The notes under the pieces are model-generated. The model saw only the letters and a list, made by a program, of their open reading frames with translations, did not search any database and was not told where the DNA came from. DNA of 64,000 nucleotides, taken from assembly GCF_947179515.1 (NCBI RefSeq), contig NC_067472.1:168207275-168271274 (forward strand), written 5' to 3'. Both the position numbers and the translations under genes were made by a program. Positions 47,355-59,564 of the stretch are shown here, piece after piece. This DNA comes from Apodemus sylvaticus (Eukaryota; Chordata; Mammalia; Rodentia; Muridae). The first letter of the stretch is position 1. Every line of letters begins with the position of its first letter.

Positions 47355-47640
47355 CTGTCTTAGTTTAGGTGGACTGGATGCCTTAGAAATAATGGAACCT
47401 TATTTCCCACAGTCCAGAGTCTAGGAAGCGTTATCAAAGCAGGCAGTTCCTCTCTGAGTCTCCTTTCCTGGTTCATAGGTGGCCACTGCCCCTGACACAG
47501 CAGAGGGGCGAAAACACCGATTGGGTTCACGAAGACCCCATCCTCGTGACCGGGTCACCTTCCACAGGCCCCGCTTCCTAACACCATCACATCAGGGGCA
47601 GGAGCTCAGCCTATCCTAAGAGGATGCTGACAGTAGGTCT
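47355..47640 (+). mobile_element. Ancient mammalian interspersed repeat
   Basis: 'gctgtcttagtttaggtgga', 'aaccttatttcccacagtcc', 'gaagaccccatcctcgtgac' and 'cctaacaccatcacatcagg' give a third copy of the family at 16500 and 30100, strongly diverged. Confidence 0.5.
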
Positions 47641-48679
47641 CTCACAGTTTCCTAGATCTTAGGGCTGGGAGGAAGGAAGCTGAAGATGGTGGAAAGAGGA
47701 TTGTGGCGAGGCCATTGGCCCCCGCTCAGACTCCTCGATGGCCTGGGAAGGGCTCCGAGGTCACCGGCAGAGGCTTGGGAGCCGTTCAAGGAAGTCTCCT
47801 CTTTCCTGGGGAGGATTGATTTGTTCCAGGAGCCCTCAAAGTGAGCATTAAGTGGCCAGGCGGTCATTTTGTCGTCATTTTTAGGCTCTTGACACATGAC
47901 ACCATGCCTTGCCCTTTCCCGGAGACCTTGCCCGTCCCCCTGGAGCTCTCTGATCAGTGACAGACAGTTCCCTAAAGTGATCTCCGTGTGTGCCAAGAGG
48001 ACAGTGGCCCATTTTGAGGAATCCTGGAGGAATCTGCTCTTTTCAGTCTGAGAATGCTTTTACCATAGGAAACTCTGAAGGGTGAGCTCCGAGTTCCAGT
48101 TTGGAGTTGCGGGCACCCAGGGCCAGTCATTTAAGTCTCTCTGGGCCTGCTTTTTTCTGTCTGTAAAACGAGAGCCATTATCATAAGTTCTCTGCCCCAC
48201 AGGGCTGTGCTCTTCACTTATTCAGTTTCTGTCTACATCCCTTCGCACATGTGTGCACGCACTCACGCATGCACGCATTGACTGAGGTTGGCAGGAGGAA
48301 GACAGAGCCAGTCTCTACAGTGGGAAGCACACCGTGGTGTCCACTGCTTGGTGTAGGCCAGGCGAGGTGGGAAGTCACTGGCCACATGCGGTGTGGTGGA
48401 GTGGGCCCCCATGCACTGTGGAGGAGATGCTGGGGCTTTCCGTAGGGCCTGGGTGTATGCTAACCAGGAACTGCACACAGAAGGCCCAACTCGCTGGCTC
48501 TCACGGGCTCTTCTGCCCAGCACTCATACTTGCTTTCTGCTTCTGGTTTCAGCTATTGGCTCAGAGTGAGGGACACTGGACTCTAAGGATGGGTAACTCT
48601 TAGTATCCGTGGCACAGGCTAAGACTGGAGTCTTATGGTTCCCTGGTCTGTCTTCCAGTCGTTTAGCAGGACAATGCAT

Positions 48680-48905
48680 TTCCTTTCATTTTAAACATTT
48701 TATTATTATGTGGCTGTGTTGTGTGTAGGGGTGGGGGGTGTATATGTGTGAGCATGTGTGTGTCACAGCACATGTGTGACACATGCAGAAATCAAAAGAC
48801 AGCTTTTAGGAGTCAGTTCTTCTCTTCTACAGTATGACCCCCTGGGATTGAACACAGGTCACCAGACATGGCAGCTTTCACCCCCTGAACCATCTTGCTG
48901 GGGCC
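48680..48905 (-). mobile_element. B3/RSINE-type SINE, reverse
   Basis: A TG-rich 5' stretch (48712-48765) is followed by 'gacagcttttaggagtcagt', 'gggattgaacacaggtcacc' and 'ctgaaccatcttgctggggc', which are reversed SINE landmarks. Confidence 0.75.
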
Positions 48906-51664
48906 TCTGAAGCACCTTAGGGACTTAAATGATAGGGCTTTTCTCAGAAGCTCTCTGAAGAGGAAGGGGTCCTCATTTATCAAGGTCAGCCATTTTGCTA
49001 GGGTTTACTTACATCATCTCTTGAATTCTTGTGGAAATGTTGGGTACTGCCCACTCCCATCTGACCTGTGAAGAATGGAAGAGAGGGTCAGAGAAAGCAG
49101 CCCCTGTCCTAGTTACCAGGCCTCATTTTGCTTGGCGTCAACTATGAGGGTCACTGTCAGAGTCCCTCTTTACCACTGTGAGGGTCAGACAAGATGCTGG
49201 ACACGCAAGTGCCTGCATAGTTGCCGGGCTGTGTGAACAGGCAGGAACCTTTAGACTTGTAACTCCCGCCATTCTTACCCTGAGTTTCCCTTGGGCCGCC
49301 CTGCCTGGTTGAGGAAGGCCTCCGACCTTTTGCTGTTTCTCGGCACACCCTCCCTTTCCATTTGCCACCACCAAGGGGTAATGTCTATTTTGTTTGTCAT
49401 TTATTTATTTGCCATTTCGGTGAAAATACAGAGTTTGGATTCTATCCCATCTTTTTCTTTTTTTCTTTCAATTGGAAAAGAAAAAAAAAACAGAGACATA
49501 GGGAAAGGATGTTCTCACAGCTAAGGGCCAGGAGAAGCAGGGTCAGACCCCGGCGGGCCCTGGCCAGCACCTCTCTACTCCCCACATTGCCCCTTACAAA
49601 GGCTTCAGATGCTTTGTCTAGTTTCTGGAGGAAGAACCTAGTTTAATAAACTTCATTATCCCAGCCTCTTATGTAACAGCGCTGTTTCCGGGTCCTGGCA
49701 GATGGCCCACAGTCACAGGGCCTTGCTGATTTGGTTGGAACCCAGCCTGTGACAGGAAGACTCCCAAACAGCAGGTGCCTCTCTCAGGCCCAGTCCGCAG
49801 GCACGGAAAAGTCCGCTCTAAAGAGGCCACCACAGCTCTGCTGCTAATGGCTTCTGCTGGGACCAAAGGTGACCACCAGGTGAAGCAGTCTTAACCAGTG
49901 CCCAGATTCTATACAAGCTGCACCAGTGGTTGGGAGGTGCTTGGCAGGTGGGGTGCTGGTAAAGGGGGGTCATTCTGGGAACAGGGAGCGGAGCAGCGGT
50001 TGGATTAGCAGGTAGAGATGAAACTGTGTTGCTCCACCATGAGCCTCTAGACAGGCCCTGGGATTGCCACACTACCCACACGCTCCGCAGTGGGCCTCTA
50101 ACCCAGCCTCTCCCAAGTCCGTCCTTGAAATGACTAGGGCCCCAAGGCTACTGAGATCCTTAAATACAGTGGGTGCTCAGTGGCCCCCTCTGGTGACGCT
50201 CATTGCTGCCCCAAGTCCCCACGCCCCTGACAGTGCAGCATGTGACTCTCCCTCTTTTCTGGGTCCTTAAGGGAGATGGGAGAATGTGACACTGTCGGTC
50301 CGTGAGCCTCTCTGGTAGGCACGTACTGCATCTTTTACACTCACCTCTCTCAGAGAACATGGCATAGTTTCTCAGGGCAGGGGTTGGAATAACGGAAAGA
50401 AGCACCATCTGAAGTCATGTCCACAGGGGTCTCACTGCTGCTCATAAATCAGCACCCCAGGGTGGGCTCTTGCCCCTTTCTGCTCTTGCCTCGATGAATT
50501 CTACCCACTCAAAGAATGGACAAGACCATTGTCTTCCCCATAGGAAGCTCCTAACTAGGCCTCTCATTTACAGAAGGCCAGCTGCTTCGGGGTAGCTGAG
50601 GGTATAGATGCCGTATCTAGGGGAGAGTCTCGAGTTCTCAGAGGTGAGAGGCTGGCTCCCTCACCTTCTGGGTGTGCTGTACAATGCTCACTGCCTCTAG
50701 CCGGTTTTGTCCTTTGTCCTGGTCTAGGAGGCCCCAGGCTGGTCTGTATGGAGAGATGTGTGTCCGTGGCCAGCTGCTGGAACTTTCGCTGGCAGACCAC
50801 CAGCTCCTTTCTGCATGCCCAGCCATGCCTGGGGGCTGCTCGCAGGCCGCAGTCTCCCAGCTCCAGCCTTCAGCTGTGGTACCGTGTGTCCCTGTCATTA
50901 GCGGAGACAATGGCCTCCCTGGCAGCTGGGCACAGTTCTTGGCCTTCTTTTTTCTTTCCATCTCTCTCACTTTTTTTTTTTTTAAACTTCAGAGATGGAA
51001 ACTGCTGATAAAGTATTTCTAATGAACAAAAACTGAAGGTGATACCCAGGGTTGGGAGCATGCCTAGGTCTGGAGAGGAGATCTAGGGAAGGCTTAAGGG
51101 GAGGGTGTGTGTCTTTGCATTGTGCAGGCTCTGAAGCTCCCAAGTAGCCATTTCTGGGAGATGGGCAGCGAGGGGAAGCTGGATCTCATCTTCCTGCTCT
51201 TCCCTGGGGAACGGCCGAGGGAGGCGGTGGGATCACGGAGACACCCAGCTGTAGCTCTCTGTGTGTCTGAACAGTGTGTGCCCTGGGTGGGGGGGGGACA
51301 GGGACTCGGGGCAGTTTGGGTCCTTCTCTTAGATTTGCCCTGTTTGACCTTGGGGACACTAATGTCTTTCCTTTCTGGGGTGACTGGGTAGGAAGTGCTT
51401 TGAGGTCCCTTTTTGGTTGATGAGGCTGGCCTGAGGGTAAAGAACTTTGGGCTTTGCACCCATGAGCCCTTGAGACTCACGAGCCCATTGCAGGGTTCTG
51501 TTCTCAGTGTGGAGTCAGTGACGTGGGTCCCACACCTGTTCTCCAAAGCCTTCTCCCCGTCTGTCTTCCTAGTTAGTGGGGAGTAGCAGACTAGAGTCCT
51601 GGAGTCCTTGTGTCCTTGGAGGCTCCTCCCCTCCCTTAGCCTCAGCTTCTTTTCCTCTAGAGTC

Positions 51665-51708
51665 CAGTGCTGAGCCTCAGTCCCTGCAGTGCTGAGCCTC
51701 AGTCCCTG
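51665..51708 (+). repeat. Perfect 22-bp tandem duplication
   Basis: Two exact, adjacent copies of a 22-bp unit beginning 'cagtgctgagcctcagtccc' lie at 51665-51686 and 51687-51708. It is a simple recent duplication within intron 8. Confidence 0.95.
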
Positions 51709-52234
51709 CCTTGTCGCACTTCACGCCCCTCCCCCAGCCCGTGCCTCCCTCCCGCCCCCCTGCTTTGTTCAGGGTGTGATTCTAAGCTGCAGAAGCCCTG
51801 AGGGTATAGTTTCCTTTCATGTTGGGAGGGAGAGAGGCAAGATATTATTTTTTTTTAATTACACAGCTAAGATTAGGCAGCAATCTACATTTTAAAGTGT
51901 TATTAATAAGAATCTAAAAGTGTTGGAAGAGGCAGTGGTGTTTGAATATGGAATGAGTTGGGAAACATCCGCAGAGGCACTGGCCTCGATCAGGGCAATT
52001 TCGTAGGGTGCTAAGTGGCTTCCAGGTGTGACCACCAGGCTCATGTGCTGTTGGATCCAGTACCCTGGACCCTCAAGGGTCAGCAGTCCAAGGACCCGGA
52101 AAAGACATCATAAAGCCTGAGTTCTTCAGAACAGGCCTCATGGCTTTTTGGCTTCAGAAAATAATAATCACAGTGTCTCTGACACATATACTGTGTTTGG
52201 ACTTTGCTAAGTGCATTAGTGTTTATGGCTGCCT

Positions 52235-52410
52235 TTTTTGTTGTTGTTGTTTTGTTTGTTTTTTGTTTTTTTTCGAGACAGGGTTTCTCTGTATAACTCT
52301 GGCTGTCCTGGAACTCACTCTGTAGACCAGGCTGGCCTTGAACTCAGAAATCCACCTGCCTCCGCCTCCTAAGTGCTGGGTTTAAAGGTGTGCAGCTCTT
52401 GCTGCCTCTT
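52235..52410 (-). mobile_element. B1 SINE, reverse
   Basis: The TTGTTG/TTTTG reversed tail (52238-52273) is followed by 'cgagacagggtttctctgta', 'ctgtagaccaggctggcctt' and 'cctcctaagtgctgggttta'. Confidence 0.96.
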
Positions 52411-53612
52411 ATCTTGGCCGGAGGGGTAATCATTGCTTCCGTGTGGGCTGGCTGAGGCCTTCAAGTTTAGGGTTCTTCCTTAAAGAAAGGTGGCATTCGA
52501 ACACTACAGAATGTATACATGTGCCAAACATCATGTGATACACTACAAACATTCATGGTGTTTATGCCAGCTAGACCAGTAGTTTTTGAAGAAATGAGGA
52601 GGAAGAGGAGGAAGAGGGGTAGGAGAAGGAGGGAGGGAGACGGGTAGGGAGGGAGGGAGGGCAGAAAATGTGGTTTGTTGTAGAGAAGCTCAGGTGTGCG
52701 CCAGAAGCCGGGGCTGGTCTGGGTCTCCTCATGCTACCTGTTCTCTGTTCCCACATTATTTCCGAGAGGTTCATTAAACAATTCCCCATACTATGTTTGT
52801 GGGCTTAACTGTCTCTCTACCATTGGAATGAGAGCTCCGAGAGGGGAGGGAATTTTGTCTGTGTTCAGAGCAGCACTTGGGACCGAGTGTTTATTCTGTG
52901 TCAGCCTTCAGGGACCACAGCTCATCACAGTGGGGGACGGCACGGTGCCTGACGTGGCTGGGTCTGTACTGCGGGAAGCTCTCAGCACGGTTACATCTCT
53001 GTGCGTCAGGATGCACAAATACAAGTCTTAGGGACACTGCACATTCAAACCAGACCAGAAGGCCAGCTACTAAATGAGTTGGGACTGGGGGTTTCTCAGT
53101 GGCCTTCCACGGATTTGAAGTTTTGCTCTTCTTGTTTTTGTTTGGGACTGTGTGTATGGCTGTTGGGCCTGCAGCTCAGTCTGGTTCAACTCGAATACTA
53201 CTAAAGCCAGTGGTGAAAACAAATTAGCTTTCTGTAGTGCCTGTGTATTGTAGGACTCAGAGCTCTGTCATGTGGGCTAAGAGTGAAGATTACGCCATAG
53301 TCTGGCGTTCTCTGGGCCTCTAGCCCAGGTATGTCTTTGGGAACCCTGAATAGCCTGAGGAAGAGGCTGTGTGCCTAAATGAACAGGGAGGCTAGGGTCA
53401 GACGGCCTGTGTGTCCTCTATAGGACAGTGACTAAGAAAGCTGCCTTTGCTGCCAGGTGACTGAGTCCCATCCTCTTATTGCTAAGACAGGTGCTGGCTC
53501 AGGGTCTAGGATCAAGCCTCTCCCTGGAGTTTTTATTTTCCCACCTCAAATCTGAGGCTCTATCTACTCATTGAGCACTTCTGTGGAGTAAGTGTGACAG
53601 TCTGTATGGTGA

Positions 53613-53639
53613 GGGCAAGGGCGAGGGCGAGGGTAAGGG
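53613..53639 (+). repeat. Hexameric GGG-NNN repeat, strong G-quadruplex motif
   Basis: Five GGG runs start at 53613, 53619, 53625, 53631 and 53637, separated by CAA, CGA, CGA and TAA. This is an exact 6-bp period with uniform 3-base loops. It lies on the transcribed sense strand of Sergef intron 8, so an RNA quadruplex is possible. Confidence 0.9.
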
Positions 53640-53849
53640 CCTTCAGAATGCTTGCTTTGGTATTCCTGATGCTGTCCCACATGCTAGCTGTGTGATTTTG
53701 AGTAGGCCATTTAACCCGTGTGACTTAAAGTGGTAGTCACACAGATCAGTATCGCCAAAATAGAGCCCCAGAGTCAGTGAGAGCCATGGGTGTCCCAGGC
53801 TGGTTAAAACCGCTGTGTAGCATGGAATGGCTCTGAAGACTGCCTGTTT

Positions 53850-53985
53850 CCCTTGTGTTCCCTTGTGCTGGGATTATGTATTGGAATTACAGGCATGCCC
53901 TGTTTTTATGTGTTGAGGGGATCAAACCCAGGGCTCTATGTACGCTAAGCAAGAGCTCTGTCAACAGCTGTAGCCCCGGATGAGA
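53850..53985 (-). mobile_element. ID-B1 composite SINE fragment, reverse
   Basis: 'gtgctgggattatgtattgg', 'gaggggatcaaacccagggc' and 'acgctaagcaagagctctgt' form a reversed B1 remnant and ID-like head. Confidence 0.75.
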
Positions 53986-54465
53986 GTCTACCCAGGATAA
54001 CTAGATTCTCCCAGGTGTTCTTTGCCGGGCTCCCTTGCCTTTGTAGTTGAGAAAACCACAAATGAAAGTTGTCTTCTTATTTTAACCTTTCTTATGTGAT
54101 ATCATTCCTAATGTGACTTTGGAAATACAGGAAATCTTTACTAAAATTAGGATTTATCGTTAACTCTCAATTTTTATTTGGTTTATTTGCTATACAGACG
54201 GCCTTTGGAATTAGAGAGGATGTCTCATTCTATGACACTGATCAGCTTGCAGAGTCTTAAGGTGTCGGTAAAGTTGAATAGCACGTCACTCATTTGACCT
54301 TGAAGAATCTTAGCCGCCATTATTGAAATTTTATACCTACATGTGTCTGAGAGGTTGTCTGTTTGAGCCCTCTCATTTTATGGGTGGAAAAGTAGGGCTT
54401 TAGAAGAGACCCAGCTTTTTTGAGGCCAGAATTAGGATTCAGGTCTCATGAGTCATAGACCAAAG

Positions 54466-54620
54466 CTCCCTCCTCCTCCCTCTCTTCCCTCCCCCTCCCT
54501 CTTCTTTCCTTCTTCCCTCCCCCTCCCTCCCCTCCTTCTCTTTTCCTCCCTCCCCATCCCTTCTTTCTTCACCCACCCTACCTCCCCCACTCCTTTCCCA
54601 CTCTTTCTCCTCCCCTCTTC
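54466..54620 (+). repeat. Pyrimidine-rich (CCCT/TTCC) tract
   Basis: About 155 bases are almost entirely C and T (tccctcc, cttcttccc units), with a few A interruptions near 54555-54585. It is followed about 100 bp later by a purine tract of similar size and related unit sequence. Confidence 0.93.
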
Positions 54621-54718
54621 GCTCCTGCTTACCTTGCTTTACATCTCCCTAACAGCCTCTTCCAGTCTCTTCTGTTTTCCCAGTTTTAGTTGAGGTGTAT
54701 CATTGTCTTGTAGAATCT

Positions 54719-54900
54719 AAAAGAAGGAGGAAGAGGAGGAGGAGAGAGGAAAGAAGGAAGGAAAGAAGGAAGGAAGGAAGAAAGGAGGGAGGGAAGGAAG
54801 GAAGGAAAGAAGGAAGGAAAGAAGGACAGAAGGAGGGAGGGAGGGAAGGAAGGAAGGAGGGAGGGAGGGAGGGAAGGAGGGAGGGAGGGAGGGAAAGAAA
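54719..54900 (+). repeat. Polypurine (GGAA/GGGA) tract, about 180 bp
   Basis: It is purine throughout except for one C at 54826, built of AAGG, GAAAG and GGGA units, then GACAGACAGA at 54899-54908. The lysine/arginine/glutamate ORF and its leucine/proline/serine counterpart on the minus strand are repeat artefacts. Confidence 0.95.
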
Positions 54901-55144
54901 GACAGACAGACCCAAAATCTTATGCTGGAGCCTCCTGTGTCCCTCTTTGTGACATCAGTGGCGTTGACTCCAAGACCGTGCTTGAGGGGTGGGGTTGGCT
55001 GAGAAGTCTTGATGAGTTGCTGACAGCTGTGGGACAACCATAGGCAGCCTTGATCAGGCCTTGCTCTTCAGTTTGGGAGGATAACAGTGACAGTGGCTCT
55101 GTCATATTGCCATATCACCACTGCCTCAGTCATGTTGCAATTGA

Positions 55145-55615
55145 TTTGTTGTTCTGTTGCTGTGAAGAGACACCATGACCAGGGCAACTATCATAAGAGA
55201 AAGCATTTAACGGGGTGTAGGGGGTGGGGGGAAGGGGGAGGGGGAGGGGGAGGAGGAGGGGGCCTTTACAGTCCTGGAGGTTTAGTCCATTATCATTATG
55301 GCGGGGAGCATGGTGGCAGGCAAGTGCTGGAGCAGTGACTGAGAGCTACAGACAGAGAGAGGGAGGGAGAGAGGGAGAGGGAAACAGACAGACAAACAGA
55401 GACAGACAGACAGAGACAGACTCTGGGCTTGGCATGGTCTTTTAAACCTCACAGCTGTACCCTCCTCCCCACTGCCCATTGCTACCCCAAGTAACACACT
55501 TCCTCCAACAAGACCACACCTCTTAATCCTTCTAATCCTTTCATAAAGTTCCACTCTCTAGTGACTAATCAATTTAAACATATGAGGGGGACATTCTTAT
55601 TCAAACCACCGTGAC
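55145..55615 (+). mobile_element. Rodent interspersed repeat, near full length, with internal expansions
   Basis: 'ttctgttgctgtgaagagac', 'accatgaccagggcaactat', 'gtccattatcattatggcgg', 'cacacttcctccaacaagac' and 'gacattcttattcaaaccac' mark both ends. Internally it carries a G-rich expansion (55211-55262) and a GAGAGGGA/CAGACA microsatellite (55345-55425). Confidence 0.8.
55211..55262 (+). repeat. G-rich (GGGGGA)n expansion
   Basis: Runs of five to six G are separated by A, T or GA (for example 'ggggtggggggaaggggga'), meeting a G-quadruplex pattern several times over. It lies inside a rodent interspersed repeat. Confidence 0.9.
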
Positions 55616-56144
55616 CACCATGGGCTGCCAGAGGGGCGTGGTAATGTCATTACCGTTCTGCAGAGGAGACTGAGGGGTTATATGTAAGGCCATGCAGATG
55701 GTTGGCACAGTGGTCGGCAAAGCCCTGTGTGGAGAAGCAGAGATGAGTGGGGAGATGGACAGATTCCCTTAGTAAACAGTACTTCTTGAATCCTAACCCT
55801 GTGCCCATTCCTCTTATCATGGGGTTGGCTTTCTGGAGGAGGCAAACATTAACCTCACAGTTCCTCTAAGGCACATGCATTTCTCTGTTGAGATAAATGC
55901 TCTAAAGCGCTGAGGGGCTTCTCTAGGTTGCTGCCCAGATACATCTGGTCTGGGTTAGGCGTGAAGGGGAAGAGGAGTTGACCGGATGAATGGGGTTTAG
56001 CTAGACCTTGGGAGAGAGGACGGCACAGAGGATGGAGCTGTGGAAACATCGGGGCCGTGGGAGGGGAGCTGCTTAGCTTGCTTGCTGGCACCTGAACCCT
56101 CTTTCCCTTTGCCTGACCCAGGGGATGATGCTTCGTGACTCTTA

Positions 56145-56450
56145 GTTTTGTTTTCTTTTGCTTTGATAAAATACCATTACAAAAGCTACTCAGGGGAGAA
56201 AGGGTTTATTTTAGCTCACAGTTCCAGTTCCAGACCTCCGTGGGGAAGTCAGGGCAACAGGTGCTTGAAGCAGCTAGTCACATGACACAGGAACCTGTGG
56301 CTAATGTTCAGACTGTCATCTCCACTGATGTAGCCCAGGGAAAAGTCCTGCTTACAGAAAAGCAGAGGCCACCCTTCCCTTCCAGGGGCTCAGCATGAAC
56401 TCACTTAGAGGTCACTGGTAAACAGCTAATTACAATCAGAGCGTCACAGA
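56145..56450 (+). mobile_element. Rodent interspersed repeat ('gtttattttagctcacagtt' type)
   Basis: 'cttttgctttgataaaatac', 'gagaaagggtttattttagc', 'ggaagtcagggcaacaggtg' and 'gctaattacaatcagagcgt' show a partial, diverged copy. Confidence 0.65.
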
Positions 56451-56884
56451 GACAGTGACTTTTTTTTAATGGGCTTATTCTAGAAGGTCTCGTAGCTTCC
56501 TGGTTATTTATTTGAACTGAGAGGGCTGAAGAGAGGGGTTGGGAGGCCTGGTCTCTGCCTGAGCCATGCATGGGTTTCTTTTGGCTAATGTGGGGTTCTT
56601 ATTATCAGTGATGGCCTGTTCCCTTTTTAAGTAGACTCTGTAGAGAAAATGTGGCTGTGACTCTCACCCATCTTTCTCGTCACTTCAGGACCCACTTCCT
56701 GGAAGGAGTGCCTCTTTCTGAGGAGCTCCGTTGTATTGCCGTGCTTCTGGAAGCAGTCACAGCACGTGCCCTGACCAGGGCTGAGACAGTGGTGGGACAG
56801 GGTGGGGCGAGGCGGGTGGTCCAACAGGGCTTTACCACCCCCACCTGCCTGCACAGGGCTCCCCATCTCTTTTTCTCTTTGCTT

Positions 56885-57020
56885 TAAGACTGGATCACAA
56901 CGGGTAGCCTGGGCTGGCCTAGAACTCACTACATAGACCACACTGGTCTCACACTCATAGATCTGCCTACCTCTGCCATCCGACTGCTGAGATCAAAAGG
57001 CCTGTACCACCCTGTTGGGC
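56885..57020 (-). mobile_element. B1-type SINE, reverse, diverged
   Basis: 'gtagcctgggctggcctaga', 'actcactacatagaccacac' and 'tcatagatctgcctacctct' are the reversed B1 body without a clear tail. Confidence 0.8.
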
Positions 57021-57934
57021 CACCCACCCTCCTGCTTTGTACCTGGTTACCTCTCTCCCTCTTAAGGTCATTTACTGTTTGACAAGATGTTTGCCAAAGG
57101 TCCTAGGACAGTTAACTAACTTGACCATGAGGTCATTTCTTATGACCTTTATAGCAGAGACCTTTGTTCTAGCATCTTTGCAACTTCTGCTTTTAATGGC
57201 TCCCCAACCTCCTCCCAGGTATGAAATGCTGAAATCCCAGTGTGGCAGCCTCCCTTTCCCCTTCACAGCTAACGTGGAGTCAAACCCTAACAAGTTTTCT
57301 CTTTCTCCTCCCCTCCTCCCTGATGACTTCAACCCCACTGAGGCCCTGGTGTATCTGTTTCTAGGATAGTTTCTTTCTTCTCATTAACACGTCTGAGGGG
57401 TGGGCCCAGCACCACACTCCCGTCAGTACCTCTGTGCGCCTCTTCCGTGTGGGTTCCTACGTGGCTATACCTTTGAACTAGCTTTCACTTGCTGACTTCA
57501 TTTTGAGCTGTTTTGGCATTTCTCACTCATTTATCATTTATCTGTAGACAAGTACCTATACTTTTTAGATGACATTAATATGTCTACTTTTTGATCATAG
57601 CAATACGTAATTCTTTACTCCATTGGAAAAGGCTCATTTCTTAGCTCTGTGATCTAAATCTCCTTGTATTTGACAGCTTAGGGGACACGCCTATCTGCTG
57701 TGCATTAATGAATTTTTTTTTTTTGAACGTAGGTTATTTTCTTTACTTCCAGGTGACATAAAGTCATAGTCTATGTGCTGAATGCAGTGAGAGTACAGAG
57801 TTTTGTGTGGCTTTCTGCTGGCCCTGCTGGGGAGTCACTGTCGCATACAGAGCAGGGCATTGCTTTCCCACTGCTGAGGTCACTGTTGGAGGTACCATCA
57901 GTCTTGGGGGCAAGACAGACATCTTTTAAAAAAG

Positions 57935-58112
57935 TCTTTAGAGTGTGTGTGTGTGTGTGTGTATACATGTTTTATATGGTGCAGGTTCCTCTGGAGGTCA
58001 CAAGAGAGCATTAGGTCCTTTGGATCTGGATTTACAGGTGGTTGTGAATGCTAGCCAGGTGTGGGTGCTAGGAACTAAGTACTCCTTACTACTGAGCTAT
58101 CTCTTCCAGCCC
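57935..58112 (-). mobile_element. B3 SINE, reverse
   Basis: A TG run (57941-57962), 'ctggaggtcacaagagagca', 'ttggatctggatttacaggt' and 'ctgagctatctcttccagcc' identify a reverse B3. Confidence 0.82.
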
Positions 58113-58139
58113 TATTGCTTTAAACCTTGGTCCTATAAT

Positions 58140-58283
58140 AAAAAAAAAATCTTAACAGTCCATTTTGACATGAGTGGAAAACAACAAAACAACAAAAACA
58201 AAAACAAAAACAGAAACAAAAAAACAACAAAAAAACAAAAACCAAAAAAAAAAACAAAAACAAAAACAAAAAACAACCCAACC

Positions 58284-58318
<35 letters not shown>
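58140..58318 (+). repeat. A-rich (CAAAAA)n low-complexity tract
   Basis: About 180 bases consist of A runs broken by single C, ending in more than 30 consecutive A residues (about 58285-58318). It may be the decayed tail of a lost retroelement. The lysine/asparagine ORF is an artefact. Confidence 0.93.
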
Positions 58319-58322
<4 letters not shown>

Positions 58323-58959
58323 GGTCCCATCACCTGCATCACCTGCTGTTTGAATTCGATTGAACTGTTTAGTTTCTCAAGTAATTTCATTATCTGGTAA
58401 TCTATGCCACAGCCACGAGGCTTCACTGGGATAGTGCCTTAGGACGGCACTTTCTTCCTAGAAGGCTGCTCCTTACTGTCTCTTTAAGAGAGGTCTGCTG
58501 CTCCCTTCCTGAGCCCTCTGGTGTACAGTGTTTTTAGTGTAAACAGACTCACAGGAGGGTGTACTAAGCTTAGGTTTGAGCCTGAAGGCTGAACATCATG
58601 TTGAGTTGGCCTAATTTCTGGCCTTGTCTCTTCGAGAATGTCTATGGCTTCCCCAGAGAGTATGAAGATTAATTAGTTAATCTTTGTAAAGTGCTTTGAA
58701 GGTGGAAAGTGCTATGTAAGTGGAATGGCTGAATTGCTATTGGAGATGTAATAATGATGGCACCATAATCTGGCAGTCTTGCCTGTTTCAGACATCAATA
58801 ATCGATAGCAGAACGTTCTAAGATGTTTTGCTTGATTTGAAAGAAAGGATTCAGTGTGCATTTATGACAACACAGCTCTTTCTGTGGTCCTGCTGATATT
58901 CAGCTTGGTACTTCTCCCCAGCTGTGGGATGCTGGCGTCCTTTAAGGAGCAATGGTTGG

Positions 58960-59240
58960 GGTTGAGGCAGAAAGATGGCTCAGTCAGTAAGATGCTTGCT
59001 GTGCAAGCATGAGGTCCTGGGTTTGATTCCCCTCCACACAAAAAGCCAGGCACCACTGTGTGTGCCTGTGATCCCAGGCCTGTGGAGACAGAGATAGGCG
59101 GATACTGGGGCTTGCTGGCTGGTTGTCCAGCCAAATTGGCAAGCTCCAGGTTCAATAGGAGATTGTTACTCAAAAAAAAAAATGTGAAGAGCAACATATC
59201 TTCACATGCATACATGTATATGTGAACACACACATACATG
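58960..59240 (+). mobile_element. B4 SINE
   Basis: 'gaggcagaaagatggctcag', 'gcttgctgtgcaagcatgag', 'tgtgcctgtgatcccaggcc', 'gggcttgctggctggttgtc' and 'ttgttactcaaaaaaaaaaa' are a well-preserved B4, the clearest in the window. Confidence 0.9.
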
Positions 59241-59564
59241 CATGTACACACATCATCTTCATATTCGGAACTCTCCTGCTAAGGCTGTCTGACTATAAAT
59301 TCTAGCCAGCTTAGGTAGAGGGACAGTTGGCCAATGTCTGCCGTCCTTGTATCCTGGGCACAGACTGTTTTCAGTCCAATCTACTTAACTGAGGGAGGAG
59401 CGCTCCATGATCACACGGCGATGTGAGCCGCAGCAGACGCAGTCTGGACCACTTGAAGAGATGCAGCGTAGCTGTGCGCCCCTGAGCAGGCCACTTCTCT
59501 GAGCTTATTGTTGAAGAATACAAAGGGGTGGGGTCAGTTTCATCGTTTCTGGAGAGGTTGAGGG

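Noticed and set aside
54695..55037. Lysine/arginine/glutamate-rich ORF and its serine/leucine/proline partner
   Set aside because: These are pure translation of the polypurine tract, with no conserved content.
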